Made by a program: the position numbers and the translations under genes. DNA of 64,000 nt. Origin: Variovorax sp. KK3. Lineage in GTDB: Bacteria > Pseudomonadota > Gammaproteobacteria > Burkholderiales > Burkholderiaceae_C. Below, piece after piece: positions 1-8,172 of the stretch (position 1 is the first letter of the stretch; every line of letters begins with the position of its first letter). The stretch is taken from assembly GCF_001984055.1 (NCBI RefSeq), contig NZ_LYVO01000034.1, positions 1-64,000 on the forward strand. The letters are read 5' to 3'. Under the pieces are notes generated by a model. It made no database searches. It saw only the letters and a program-made list of their open reading frames with translations, and was not told the DNA's origin.

Positions 1-62
1 CACCTTGCTCATTCAGTCGTGATTGCAGATCGTGTTCTGCAGACCATCCCTAGAACTGTGCG

Positions 63-1136
63 TCATAGATAGGTCGAGTGATCAGGACGTACACCGGCCC
101 ATGCATTCCTCAAAAGCCGGCGAATGAGATCTTGATCCAATGGCCTGGGATTCGGATAGGGTTTTGCCATGACTGCCGCCGTGACTTTGTCGATATCGGA
201 CTCGGTCATGCCGATATCGCGCAACGCCACCGGGACGCCGGCATCCTTGGCGATGTCATAGATGCGTCCGGCAACGCCACCGCCGCCCATCGCCCGCTTA
301 AGGATTTCAACGGCGTCGCGGACATTGGGGGCGTTGAAGGCGATGGCGTGCGGGAGAACAACCGTGTGTGTCTCCGCATGCGGGAGATTGAGGGCACCCC
401 CGAGTGTGTGGCACAGCTTGTGATGCAAGCCCATCGAGGTCGAGGCAAGACAGCTTGCACTCAACCATGAACCGTAGAGTGTCGCGGCCCGAACCGCAGG
501 ATCCCTCGCATCATCTCGCAGTTTCGGGAGCCCGCTGTAGAGCGCCGCAATCCCCGCTTCGGCCAACTGCCTGATGATCGGATTGGTGTCGCTCGCGTAC
601 AGCGCCTCCACGGAGTGCGCCATCGCGTTGATGCCGCTGCAGATGGACATGGCCAACGGCAGCGAGTATGTGAGCTCCACATCGTAGATGACCGTCTCGG
701 GCAAGACCTTGAGTGTGCGTTGCGTGGTCTTCACGCCGCTTTCGGTCTGGCCCAGTATCGGCGTCATTTCAGATCCCGCGTATGTCGTCGGAATGACGAG
801 CTGCGGGAGATCCGTGTGCAACGCAATCGCCTTGGAGAGCCCGATGGCCGATCCACCGCCAAGCGCGATGATGCCGTCGGCATGCCAGGCGCGCACCCTT
901 TCCAAGGCTGCCTGGGTCACCTCCACCGGAGTGTGCATGACGGCACCGCCGAACACCCCTGCGCAGCTTGCGCCGAGCGTTGATTGAATTCGGTCAGCGT
1001 CTGCCATTTGAGGGGCGCTCACGACGACCATGGCCCGCCGGCAGCCAAGCTTTTCGGCCTCGGCGCCAATTTCGGAGATGGTTCCTGCGCCGAATCGAAC
1101 CCGGCTGGGCAGACCTTGGTAAATGAAATCTAGCAT
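63..1136 (-). CDS. tfdF: Maleylacetate reductase (TfdF/ClcE family)
   Basis: This 357-residue protein is an iron-containing alcohol dehydrogenase-fold enzyme of the maleylacetate reductase branch. It reduces (chloro)maleylacetate to 3-oxoadipate with NAD(P)H and removes chloride from 2-chloromaleylacetate; it acts in the cytoplasm at the end of the chlorocatechol pathway. The start MLDFIYQGLP followed by RVRFGAGT is typical of the family. A glycine-rich GGGSAIGLSKAIA segment lies near residues 93-105, and the histidines of AMAHSVEALY (171-180) and of a later HHKLCH segment mark the active-site region. The ATG at 1136 is chosen because the family N-terminus begins there and it overlaps the preceding stop as TGATG. 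It is separated from the other tfd genes and sits behind its own copy of the LysR-type operator at 1658-1693. Confidence 0.93.
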   Translation of the reverse strand: MLDFIYQGLPSRVRFGAGTISEIGAEAEKLGCRRAMVVVSAPQMADADRIQSTLGASCAGVFGGAVMHTPVEVTQAALERVRAWHADGIIALGGGSAIGLSKAIALHTDLPQLVIPTTYAGSEMTPILGQTESGVKTTQRTLKVLPETVIYDVELTYSLPLAMSICSGINAMAHSVEALYASDTNPIIRQLAEAGIAALYSGLPKLRDDARDPAVRAATLYGSWLSASCLASTSMGLHHKLCHTLGGALNLPHAETHTVVLPHAIAFNAPNVRDAVEILKRAMGGGGVAGRIYDIAKDAGVPVALRDIGMTESDIDKVTAAVMAKPYPNPRPLDQDLIRRLLRNAWAGVRPDHSTYL

Positions 1137-1354
1137 CAAGCGACTCCTAGCGTTAGGGCAACAGAATTTTCGGTCGACGGGCTGTCGCCGGTGGGCGTAT
1201 TGAACTTGCAGCCGAACACGGCCCGAATCCAACGATGGATCGTGACAGATGCGCGCAGTCCGATGCGAGTGAACGGATCGTCGTCCACGCAGCGATGCGC
1301 CTCTGCGGGGCTCTTGATCTCAAGCAATTTCTGAAAGAAGGTGGAAGCGTACAT
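1136..1354 (-). pseudogene. C-terminal fragment of a YCII-domain protein
   Basis: An open frame of 72 codons runs into tfdF with a TGATG overlap. Its middle part (EIKSPAEAH, then DDDPFTRIGLRASVTIHRW) reads like the C-terminal half of YCII/YciI-like proteins, in which a short DP-x-x-x-x-G stretch precedes a V-x-x-W/F strand. The N-terminal half is missing: a TAA stands directly upstream of the first ATG. YCII proteins act as dehydrochlorinases or isomerases in chlorinated aromatic pathways (TftG is an example), so a role next to tfdF is plausible for the parent gene. I infer this copy is a remnant that now serves mainly as a leader for tfdF translation. Confidence 0.5.
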
Positions 1355-1657
1355 TTAGAGCGGATTTCCTATGGCTCGGCCGCGTCCCCTCCGGATGAAG
1401 TGGACGCATGGATCGGTGGGGTTTGATCTAAGGCATCGAACGAATGAGCACTTCCGGGAACGCGCGAAGCGCACCCATCTTCCTGGCTTGCCAGATTCAA
1501 CCTGGCGCTCCGTCGATCTCGCACGCAAGTGGAGCAAATGCTGGCCACTGCCATCCTTCTTCGAGGAGGCGCCAGGCCACTTGAAGTGGCATGCCTGTGC
1601 GAAGTCGAGCCGAATCACACTCGACCAGCCAGGTCAGTAGGAAGTGTCTGCCATAGG
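1355..1657. other. Gene-free stretch between YCII fragment and operator A
   Basis: I recognise no gene here. Short open frames exist on both strands but none has a family signature or plausible start. A 15-bp near-perfect palindrome (GCCACTTGAAGTGGC) lies at about 1580. This is the space that the 5' part of the YCII gene and possibly another pathway gene should occupy, so it is probably deletion or rearrangement debris. Confidence 0.4.
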
Positions 1658-1693
1658 GTCCAATACCTTCCGCCAGCACGGGCGATACGGTTT
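1658..1693. promoter_or_regulatory. LysR-type operator, copy A (upstream of tfdF)
   Basis: The segment reads GTCC-AATACCTT, 14 bases, then GATACGGTTT. Exactly the same two blocks with the same 14-base spacing occur at 9257-9292 and 14255-14290. In copy B it lies between tfdR and the tfdC operon, so I infer a TfdR/ClcR-type binding site. To the left it faces the YCII fragment and tfdF; to the right it faces a truncated lysR start at 1764, the same divergent layout as copy B. Confidence 0.7.
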
Positions 1694-1760
1694 TGGCATG
1701 GTCGACCGAGTTGCTCGATCGACTGAATGCGTTGGCTCCAACCGTTGGTCAACGGTGAAG

Positions 1761-1820
1761 AATGAGTTTCGGCAGCTTCGCCACTTCGTTGCAGCAGCCG
1801 AGGAGTTCGCGCGGTGGTGA
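1761..1820 (+). pseudogene. 5' stub of a second tfdR-like lysR gene
   Basis: Reading from 1764, the codons give EFRQLRHFVAAAEEFARW and then TGA at 1818-1820. The first 13 residues match the tfdR start at 9352 (MEFRQLRYFVAAAEE) apart from one change. The expected ATG codon reads AAT, as if a base had been lost. The stub is cut after about 17 codons and joined to the end of the truncated outer-membrane gene that follows. It stands 102 bp to the right of operator A, close to the 94 bp of the intact regulator from operator B. This is the remains of a duplicated regulator (compare tfdR/tfdS of pJP4). Confidence 0.8.
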
Positions 1821-2384
1821 AGTCGCCGTTGAAACCCTGCGGATCGATGTAGCTCATCGCATACAGAGGCTGCATCGACACATAGTTCCGCCCCAGGTTC
1901 GCGGCATCGTTCTTGTCGTAGCTGCCCGTCGGCAGCACGAAGTCCAGCGCGGCGACGCTGTGCCATTTCGGCGAGTGATGCCAGGCGATGCCGGCACCCA
2001 CCGTGATGTCGCCCAGGCCGCTCCTGTGCTGGCTGGCGCCGGGAACGTCGACCTTGAGATCAAGCAGCGGCAGGATGGTGTGGGCCACGAGATTGCCGCC
2101 GAGCAGTTGCTGGGGCGTGGACCATATGATGCGCGTTGCCGCGGCGCGCACGTGCAGGCCGAAGGTCGGCAGCGGCACCCGCGCGCCCTGGTTGTCGCGC
2201 AGACTATCGCCCGAATAGGCCGTGGCGTACTCCAGCACATACAGGCCCGGCGGCGGCACGGCACCGGCCAGGAAGCCCTCCATCCCGAGCGGGTAGGTCG
2301 AGCCGCCGCCCTCGGTGGCAATGCCAGCGTCTGCAATGCGGCGAGGCTCAGCGCGGCCAGGCCGCCCTTGAGGCTAAGGTTCAT
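1821..2384 (-). pseudogene. Frameshifted, 3'-truncated SphA/MetA-type outer-membrane gene
   Basis: The reading starts at 2384 with a signal-peptide-like MNLSLKGGLAALSLAALQTLA, then has to change frame at about 2320. The new frame continues ATEGGGSTYPLGMEGFLAG and goes on through LDFVLPTGSYDK to YAMSYIDPQGFNGDF at about 1830. These are hallmarks of the SphA/phenol-degradation 'meta' outer-membrane family, whose full members are about 300 residues. The 3' third is missing and the frame runs into the lysR stub. Two independent lesions (frameshift and truncation) make it a clear pseudogene. The family is thought to move hydrophobic aromatics through the outer membrane. Confidence 0.75.
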
Positions 2385-2465
2385 GTCTCTCTCCTTTTGT
2401 CGTGGCTCAAACTCAAGTCATTGGTCCATGCGGCAGGACACCTGCCCAGCGCGCACAGCCTGGCC

Positions 2466-2724
2466 TCCATCAGGCCAGTGGCAGCATCGGCCCGAGCACG
2501 CCGGTCAGCACGATTTCGCCGGCCCGCAAGACGTGGCCGCGCAGCCGGCCGTCGCGCTGTCGACGATCTCCAGCGCCGGCCCCGCGTAGGCAATGCTGGC
2601 CAGAAACTCGGCGAAGCCCGACGCCGGACCACCCAGATCGCGGTCGGCCACCGGTGCGGCCTCGGCCTCGCCCTTGGGCTGGATCAGGCGCGCCATCGGC
2701 ACATCCTGGCCGCTCAATGACCAA
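2466..2724 (-). pseudogene. Internally deleted 2-keto-4-pentenoate hydratase remnant
   Basis: One frame gives a stretch with QPKGEAEAAPV, DRDL, and PALEIVDS, which are hallmark segments of the MhpD/DmpE hydratase and oxalocrotonate decarboxylase family. In the adjacent frame the C-terminal family signature LRAGEIVLTGVLGPM follows directly. About 100 residues between those blocks, including the DTVADNASSG region, are missing, and start and end are gone. With the SphA-type remnant just downstream, this looks like the residue of a meta-cleavage operon captured beside tfdA. Confidence 0.65.
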
Positions 2725-2968
2725 CGTTGTTGCGCTTCGGTTTTGAAACCGCCCTCTCCAGGACGGTTTCCAAAGTCCTGTTCCCGAGCTTCATCCGCGT
2801 ACGGCGGCGCGCTTCTGGGCCCGTCAGTTCACCCGTCAATCCCTGCTCGGATCTGACGGTCGCGGTTGGCTGTACCGACGACGCTCATGCAAGCGTAGCG
2901 GCGCTTCCGACTTTCCGGCTTTCGAAACCGAGGTGACGCCACCGCACCTCAGACCTGATGCCGTGGAC

Positions 2969-3832
2969 TCAAACGACAGCGTCGTCCAACGTCGTGGCTC
3001 GGCGAAGTTCACGCCGGGCCGTGATGTCGTACCGCCGCCCTCGGTGCAGGACGCAGCGGTTGTCCCACATCACGAGATCTCCGACTTTCCAGCTATGCCG
3101 ATACACAAACTTCCGTTGCGTCGCGTGCTCGAGAAGCTCAGCCAGCAGCATGCGACCTTCGGCGACGGGACGGCCCTCGATGTGACCCGCATGAGCCCCG
3201 ATAAAAAGAAACTTGCGTCCAGATCCCGCGTGGGTGCGGACCAGTGGCCAACTCACCGGAGGCATCGCATTGCGTTGACTTTCAGAATAGTCCGTATCGC
3301 CAAGAATGAAGCGGGAATTCAGCGCGTAGTGCTCTGCGCGCAATCCCTGCAGTTCCTTCTTGAAATCCTCGGGGAGATCGTCGTACGCTGCGCGCATGTC
3401 GCAGAATTCCGTATCGCCGCCAGACGGCGGCAGCACGATTGCAGAAAGCATTGAATAGCGGGCAGCAGGCTGTTGAAAGGAACTGTCGCTATGCCAGAGT
3501 TGATTCGCGAAATTCCCAACGACCTCGCGGGCATCGCGCTCAGCAACCTTGCCATCGACACTGACGTTCGAGATGTCGGCCAACTCTGCGTATTTGAATC
3601 TCGACGGCCTCTGGTTGACCTTGATGAAACCACCCTCGAGCTGGCCAAAATTGCGCGCAAAGGCGATTTGCTGGTCTTGATCCAGAGGTTGCCCACGAAA
3701 CACCAGGACGGCCTTTTGGTCCATCTGGTGCTCGACGTCACGGACCTCGGTCGGGCTTAGTGCACCTTGTAGTGCAAGCTTGTCTACCTGTCCGACGAAA
3801 AGTGGATGAAGGTATTCGGAAGTGATGCTCAT
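2969..3832 (-). CDS. tfdA: 2,4-D / 2-oxoglutarate dioxygenase
   Basis: This 287-residue protein is an Fe(II)/2-oxoglutarate dioxygenase that oxidises 2,4-dichlorophenoxyacetate to 2,4-dichlorophenol and glyoxylate. The facial triad is visible as H114 and D116 (LWHSDSS) and H263 (CVLHRGRRYD), with R273/R274 available for 2-oxoglutarate. Length and sequence agree with TfdA of the classic 2,4-D plasmids, including the block GGFIKVNQRPSRFKYAELA. The ATG at 3832 gives the usual N-terminus MSITSEYLHPLF. It is the last gene of the leftward tfd operon, 148 bp behind tfdK, and is followed by degenerate meta-pathway DNA, so it was probably appended to the chlorocatechol module. Cytoplasmic. Confidence 0.97.
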   Translation of the reverse strand: MSITSEYLHPLFVGQVDKLALQGALSPTEVRDVEHQMDQKAVLVFRGQPLDQDQQIAFARNFGQLEGGFIKVNQRPSRFKYAELADISNVSVDGKVAERDAREVVGNFANQLWHSDSSFQQPAARYSMLSAIVLPPSGGDTEFCDMRAAYDDLPEDFKKELQGLRAEHYALNSRFILGDTDYSESQRNAMPPVSWPLVRTHAGSGRKFLFIGAHAGHIEGRPVAEGRMLLAELLEHATQRKFVYRHSWKVGDLVMWDNRCVLHRGRRYDITARRELRRATTLDDAVV

Positions 3833-3980
3833 ACTTTGCTCCTTTGAATTGATGTTGCATTGCCGTTCACGACGGCGGGAAAAATAGATCTGAGGCGACG
3901 GTATGGTGGGTATCCTTCAATCAGCGGCGGCAATCAATCGACACGAGCGTCCATCTGGTGGTGACACTTCATGCGCGGCT

Positions 3981-5372
3981 TCACGCATCGATGGGCCGCG
4001 CCTCGGGATCGTTGGCACGATCGGCGCCCATGCGGTGTTCATGGTCTGCGGCCTTTTGCAGGCGTCCCAGGACAAGAATGCCCATGCCAGCCATCAGGAG
4101 TGGTGCGGCCGCGGCCATGAACAGATAACTGATCGCAGTGTTGGCCGCGATGAGAACGGCCGCGATGGCTGGCCCAATGATCGAGCCGAACTTGCCGATC
4201 GAGATCGCCCAGCCCACACCGTTTGCCCGATTGGCGTTGGAGTAGAACAATCCCATCGCACCCATGAGGCCCACGTGGCCACCAAGCACGAAGAATCCGA
4301 TCAAGCAGAGCATCGACAGGAAGCCTGTGTCGGAGAACTCGAACGAGCCAACGGAAACTACGAAGACTGCAGCAATCAGAGGGATGGAGGCCATCGCACC
4401 GATGCCGAACCTGTCTATGACCCGGCTGGAAAAAATGCCACCAAACGCTCCGCCTGCCGAAAAGAGCGCAAGGCCGACCGCCGCCAACGAGGCCGATCTC
4501 CCGGTTCCCACCGTGAGCACGGGTATCCAGCTGGCCAGGAAAAATACCGTCACCGAGCTGCAGACAAATGCACCCCATAGAGCGGGCGTGATCTTGGAAA
4601 GCTGGCCGCCGAACAGCGCCTTTACCGAATCCTTCCAACCTGCAATCCTTGCGCCTTCTTCTGCGGTTCCGAGCACGAACCTTGTTTGAGAGCTTGCGCG
4701 TATCGACGGATCAATGGCGTTGACGACCCGCGCGACTGCCTCTGCCTTTTGGCCCGAGAGCACCAGATACTTGATGGACTCCGGCAGCGACATCGCAAGG
4801 AACGGCAGCAGCAGCAGCGGCGCGAGCCCTCCGATGTAGAACAGAACCTGCCACCCAAAGGTAGGCACAAGCCAGGCGGCGAAGATGCCGCCACTGCTCG
4901 TTCCGACGACATAGCCGATCATCACCAAGCCGACGACGCTGGCACGAAAGCGTTTGGGAGCGTACTCGACGTTCAGCGCAATGGCGATCGGTGTGATGCC
5001 ACCGATGCCCAAGCCTGCCACAAAGCGGAGCACGGCAAGCTGGGTAATGTTCGTTGCCAGCACCGCGGCCAGCGTGAACACGCCAAACAGGAGCGTCCCC
5101 CAAAGAAGCGCCGGACGGCGCCCTATTCGGTCCGCTACATATCCAAACAGGAATCCCCCCACCATGACGCCGAATAGCCCACCGCTGAAGATGAAGCCAA
5201 ACGACGCCTTCTGGATACCCCAGTCTGCAATGATCGTCGGCGATGCAAACGCAATCGCCTGAAGGTCATAGCCATCGCAGAGCATGATCAAGAATGACAG
5301 GATGAGCAGCGCCAACACCTTGCGGTTCGGCTTTTGCTTCTCGATGATTTCTGTGATGTCTACAGTGTTCAT
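3981..5372 (-). CDS. tfdK: MFS transporter for 2,4-D / aromatic acids (TfdK-like)
   Basis: A 463-residue major-facilitator protein of the aromatic acid:H+ symporter group. It has the family signature DGYDLQAIAFASPTI after the first helix, the loop 2-3 motif GYVADRIGRRPALL, and about 12 hydrophobic segments. TfdK carries 2,4-D across the inner membrane and helps chemotaxis in the reference strain. The start at 5372 (MNTVDITEIIEKQKP) is chosen over a longer frame because it gives the family N-terminus and is preceded by an AGGAGA-like ribosome site. It lies between tfdB and tfdA in the same operon. Confidence 0.9.
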   Translation of the reverse strand: MNTVDITEIIEKQKPNRKVLALLILSFLIMLCDGYDLQAIAFASPTIIADWGIQKASFGFIFSGGLFGVMVGGFLFGYVADRIGRRPALLWGTLLFGVFTLAAVLATNITQLAVLRFVAGLGIGGITPIAIALNVEYAPKRFRASVVGLVMIGYVVGTSSGGIFAAWLVPTFGWQVLFYIGGLAPLLLLPFLAMSLPESIKYLVLSGQKAEAVARVVNAIDPSIRASSQTRFVLGTAEEGARIAGWKDSVKALFGGQLSKITPALWGAFVCSSVTVFFLASWIPVLTVGTGRSASLAAVGLALFSAGGAFGGIFSSRVIDRFGIGAMASIPLIAAVFVVSVGSFEFSDTGFLSMLCLIGFFVLGGHVGLMGAMGLFYSNANRANGVGWAISIGKFGSIIGPAIAAVLIAANTAISYLFMAAAAPLLMAGMGILVLGRLQKAADHEHRMGADRANDPEARPIDA

Positions 5373-5470
5373 GATGTCTCCTAAGGCCTTCGCAATTCGA
5401 GCGGACACGGTATCCACGCCAGCGGGTACGCTGCCCGCCGGATATGCCTTCCAAGGGGTGATTGACGAGC

Positions 5471-7231
5471 TCAGTGCACGCTGAGCGCGCGCTTCAGAGC
5501 CGCACGGAGTTCGTCCCCCGAGCCTTCCTGCCATCGCATTGCGCGCCAGCAAATGAAGTTGTCAGGGCGTACCAACAGGGCACCGCTCTCCTCGATCTCC
5601 CGGACGCGGGCGAAGTCGCCGTACAGGTCTTCGAGCTCTTGCCCCGGGCCGATGATGTGCACGTCCAGATCGATTCCGAGCGACTCGGCGGCATGGGCGG
5701 CTGCCTCGACCCAGGGTGAACCCGCGATGCCGGAGAGCAGACTGAACCGGCCCTTGCCGCAAAGATCGAGCGTGGAGACACGGCGGCCATGCCGCGTGAC
5801 CCAGACATGCGGTACAGGTGCACCGGGTCGGCCACTATGGGCGTGGTACAGCTCCGAATCCCGGCGAAATCCTGGATCGGGCGTCCCGTCTGGAACGATG
5901 GCCGCCGATTGATAGCGCTGGTTCATCTCGACGCCGTGGGCGTTGTACACATATTGCGTGCCGTCGATGGCGGCGCGCAGGGCGGCCCGCTGCTCCTGTG
6001 CTTCGGGGCTTTGCTCTTTCAGGCGCGCAATGTTGCGCTGCATCTGCTCCGGATCTTTGGTGTCGAACAAACCCAGCGCGGCAAGGATCGGAGGAAAATC
6101 CCCAAGACTCTTGTTGGCGCGCTGCACCACTTGGCGGGCGACTGGCGCACGCTCCTCGTTGTAGGTCGCGAGCAGCTCAGGGCCGGCCTTTCCTTGCAGC
6201 ACGTGCGAGAGCTTCCAGCAAAGGTTGAAGGCATCCTGTATCGATGTGTTCGACCCCAATCCGTTGGTGGGCGGATGGCGATGTACGGCATCCCCCATGC
6301 AGAACACCCGATTGTCAAACAGGCGTGTGGCGTACATGTCATTCACGGTCCACGTCGAGGTGGACTCGATCTTGACGGGAATTGTCGAGTCACCCAGCAG
6401 CGAATGGACGATCTGTCGGGCATGCGCCTCATTGAGGTCGGGAGGACCACCGGCGATATCGTAGCCCCAGATGCAGAGCCATTTGTTCCAGGGCCGGACC
6501 ATTCGGATCACCCCGATGCCGAGGCCGCCGACGCTGGAACCAGGCTGGATCACCCAGTACAGAACGCTAGGCCGATGGCCTACGTACTTTGTCAGATCGG
6601 CTTCGAACACCACGTTGATCGACCCGGACACGCCCATCTTTCCCTCCACGGGTAGGCCGACCTGGTCTACGACCTGAGAGTTCGCGCCGTCCGCTCCAAT
6701 GAGGTACTTGGCTCGAATGTCGTACTGGCGATCCAGCAAGTGATCGCGGACGGTCGCCGTGACGCCTGTTTCGTCTTGCTTCAACGAAACGAACTCCGTA
6801 TGAAAACGCACGTCGGCGCCGCGCCGCGCCGCGTGGTTGATCATGATGGGTTCGAGCAGATTCTGGGGGAGATCGCACATGTGCGTGGGCGACGCGAGCT
6901 CGTAGTCGGCCCGGCGTTGCGGATGGGTACCCCAGGTCAGAACCCGGCCCAGTTCGTCTCCGACGAGACTCGTGCAATAGACGTTCTCACCCATCAGCTC
7001 GGCCGGTGATGCCATTGCCTCGCACTCGAGTTCGAGCCCTAGATCACGCATCACCTCCATCGTGCGCTGGTTGGTGATGTGCGAGCGCGGAGTGCGCGAC
7101 GTCGTGGCATATTTGCTGACGCACAGCGTTTTCACGCCGTAGGTCGCGAGAAGTAAGGTCGATGCAGCCCCGGCGGGACCACTACCTACGACGAGAACGT
7201 CAGTTTCGATGACGGTTGCTTTTTCACTCAT
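5471..7231 (-). CDS. tfdB: 2,4-dichlorophenol 6-monooxygenase
   Basis: A 586-residue FAD-dependent aromatic hydroxylase that converts 2,4-dichlorophenol to 3,5-dichlorocatechol with NADPH and oxygen. It shows the dinucleotide-binding GSGPAG at residues 16-21, a GADGAN motif near 179-184, and the flavin ribityl motif GDAVHRHPPTNGLGSNTSIQDAFNL starting near 313 (only part quoted). The block THMCDLPQN near 116-124 and the C-terminal thioredoxin-like region with LVRPDNFICWRA are as in TfdB. It is cytoplasmic and sits between tfdE and tfdK. In the module II order of pJP4, tfdF stands between tfdE and tfdB; here that position is only a 214-bp gap. Confidence 0.96.
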   Translation of the reverse strand: MSEKATVIETDVLVVGSGPAGAASTLLLATYGVKTLCVSKYATTSRTPRSHITNQRTMEVMRDLGLELECEAMASPAELMGENVYCTSLVGDELGRVLTWGTHPQRRADYELASPTHMCDLPQNLLEPIMINHAARRGADVRFHTEFVSLKQDETGVTATVRDHLLDRQYDIRAKYLIGADGANSQVVDQVGLPVEGKMGVSGSINVVFEADLTKYVGHRPSVLYWVIQPGSSVGGLGIGVIRMVRPWNKWLCIWGYDIAGGPPDLNEAHARQIVHSLLGDSTIPVKIESTSTWTVNDMYATRLFDNRVFCMGDAVHRHPPTNGLGSNTSIQDAFNLCWKLSHVLQGKAGPELLATYNEERAPVARQVVQRANKSLGDFPPILAALGLFDTKDPEQMQRNIARLKEQSPEAQEQRAALRAAIDGTQYVYNAHGVEMNQRYQSAAIVPDGTPDPGFRRDSELYHAHSGRPGAPVPHVWVTRHGRRVSTLDLCGKGRFSLLSGIAGSPWVEAAAHAAESLGIDLDVHIIGPGQELEDLYGDFARVREIEESGALLVRPDNFICWRAMRWQEGSGDELRAALKRALSVH

Positions 7232-7445
7232 GATGTCTCCTTGATAGCAGCGTGAGGGTGCTCACTCTTGGATGCACTTCGCTCACTGAATGGTTGAACT
7301 CCAACAGGCAGAACTTCGTTCCAGTCAGTTGGCGACAGGTCTGCGACGTGTTGTGAGCGTTAGATATTGAGATTCAGGTCGAGCCATCGGCAAGGGCGCA
7401 CGTTCCGGAAGGAGGACGCGACGATCCCATCACGCCCGCCGCGCA
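7232..7445. other. Scar where tfdF would be expected between tfdE and tfdB
   Basis: This 214-bp interval occupies the position of tfdF in the canonical order R-D-C-E-F-B-K. A 28-codon frame on the minus strand (7446 down to 7360) begins with a TGATG overlap on the tfdE stop, as a tightly coupled next gene would, but its short product is not recognisable. I see no other coding signal. An intact tfdF stands at 63-1136 instead. I infer a deletion scar; the identity of the short frame is unknown. Confidence 0.4.
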
Positions 7446-8153
7446 TCACCGCCCGAACAATGTGTTCGTGCCGATCAGCAGTGCCTGCCTTGCCATCGCC
7501 GCACGATCTGCGTCAACCGACTCTAGATCCGCCAGAAAGCCGTGGCCCGCACCTTTCATCACATGCAAGTCGATCGCGTCGTTCGCACGTGCTTGAGATT
7601 CCAGTTGCAACAGGTTCTGCGCACCAAGCAGCGTGTCGTTGTCTCCAACGATGACGGTGTGTCGCGACCGAACCTCCGGCAGATAGTCGAACGGGACGTC
7701 TACCGGATCGTGGTTTTCGAGCCCTTGCGGAAATGGGTAATAGGCCAGCAGGCGCGACACGACCTGTTGCCGCGCCAGCTCGAAGACGAACAATCCCCCG
7801 ATGCAATATCCGACCACGCCGTCGATGCGCTGGCTCTCGATGAACGCAATCAGGTTCTTGACAAAGGCGCGATCTGCCAGTCGGTGGCGCCGCTGGAAAG
7901 CTGCCTCGCGAGTGGCTTGTGGCAACTCGCCGAATGCGGCGAATGGGTCCACAAGCAGCACCTCGCTGGCGCCTTGCTCGGCCAGGTATGCCGCGTAGCC
8001 ACGGTAGAAGCCATTGCAGCCGTAGATGTCCGGCAGCACCAGCAGGCGTGGACCGTTCGATGCACCGGCATAGCGCAAGGCGCTGACGGCACCATCGATG
8101 CGCCCGGTTGCATGCGCTCGCGGAAACAAGGAGGGAACAGTGTCGTGACACAT
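7446..8153 (-). CDS. tfdE: Dienelactone hydrolase
   Basis: A 235-residue alpha/beta hydrolase of the dienelactone hydrolase family. It opens (chloro)dienelactone to (chloro)maleylacetate in the chlorocatechol pathway. The cysteine nucleophile C117 is in GYCIGG, D171 follows in GDND, and H204 in GAGHGF completes the C-D-H triad characteristic of the family rather than the usual serine. The start MCHDTVPSLFPR at 8153 lies 19 bp after the tfdC stop. Cytoplasmic, third step after ring cleavage in the same operon. Confidence 0.94.
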   Translation of the reverse strand: MCHDTVPSLFPRAHATGRIDGAVSALRYAGASNGPRLLVLPDIYGCNGFYRGYAAYLAEQGASEVLLVDPFAAFGELPQATREAAFQRRHRLADRAFVKNLIAFIESQRIDGVVGYCIGGLFVFELARQQVVSRLLAYYPFPQGLENHDPVDVPFDYLPEVRSRHTVIVGDNDTLLGAQNLLQLESQARANDAIDLHVMKGAGHGFLADLESVDADRAAMARQALLIGTNTLFGR

Positions 8154-8172
8154 GGGATCGTCCTCTGCAAGC

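Noticed and set aside
78..987. Long plus-strand open frames antisense to tfdF
   Set aside because: They lie opposite a strongly recognised gene, lack family motifs, and are the usual antisense frames of high-GC coding DNA.
1762..2589. A 275-codon plus-strand frame over the porin remnant
   Set aside because: No motif or ribosome site; it is antisense to a clearly homologous though broken gene, and its ATG is only the damaged lysR start region.
2745..2770. Hairpin GAAACCG/CGGTTTC as terminator of the tfd operon
   Set aside because: Only seven paired bases with a 12-base loop, about 200 bp from the tfdA stop and no T-run on the relevant strand.
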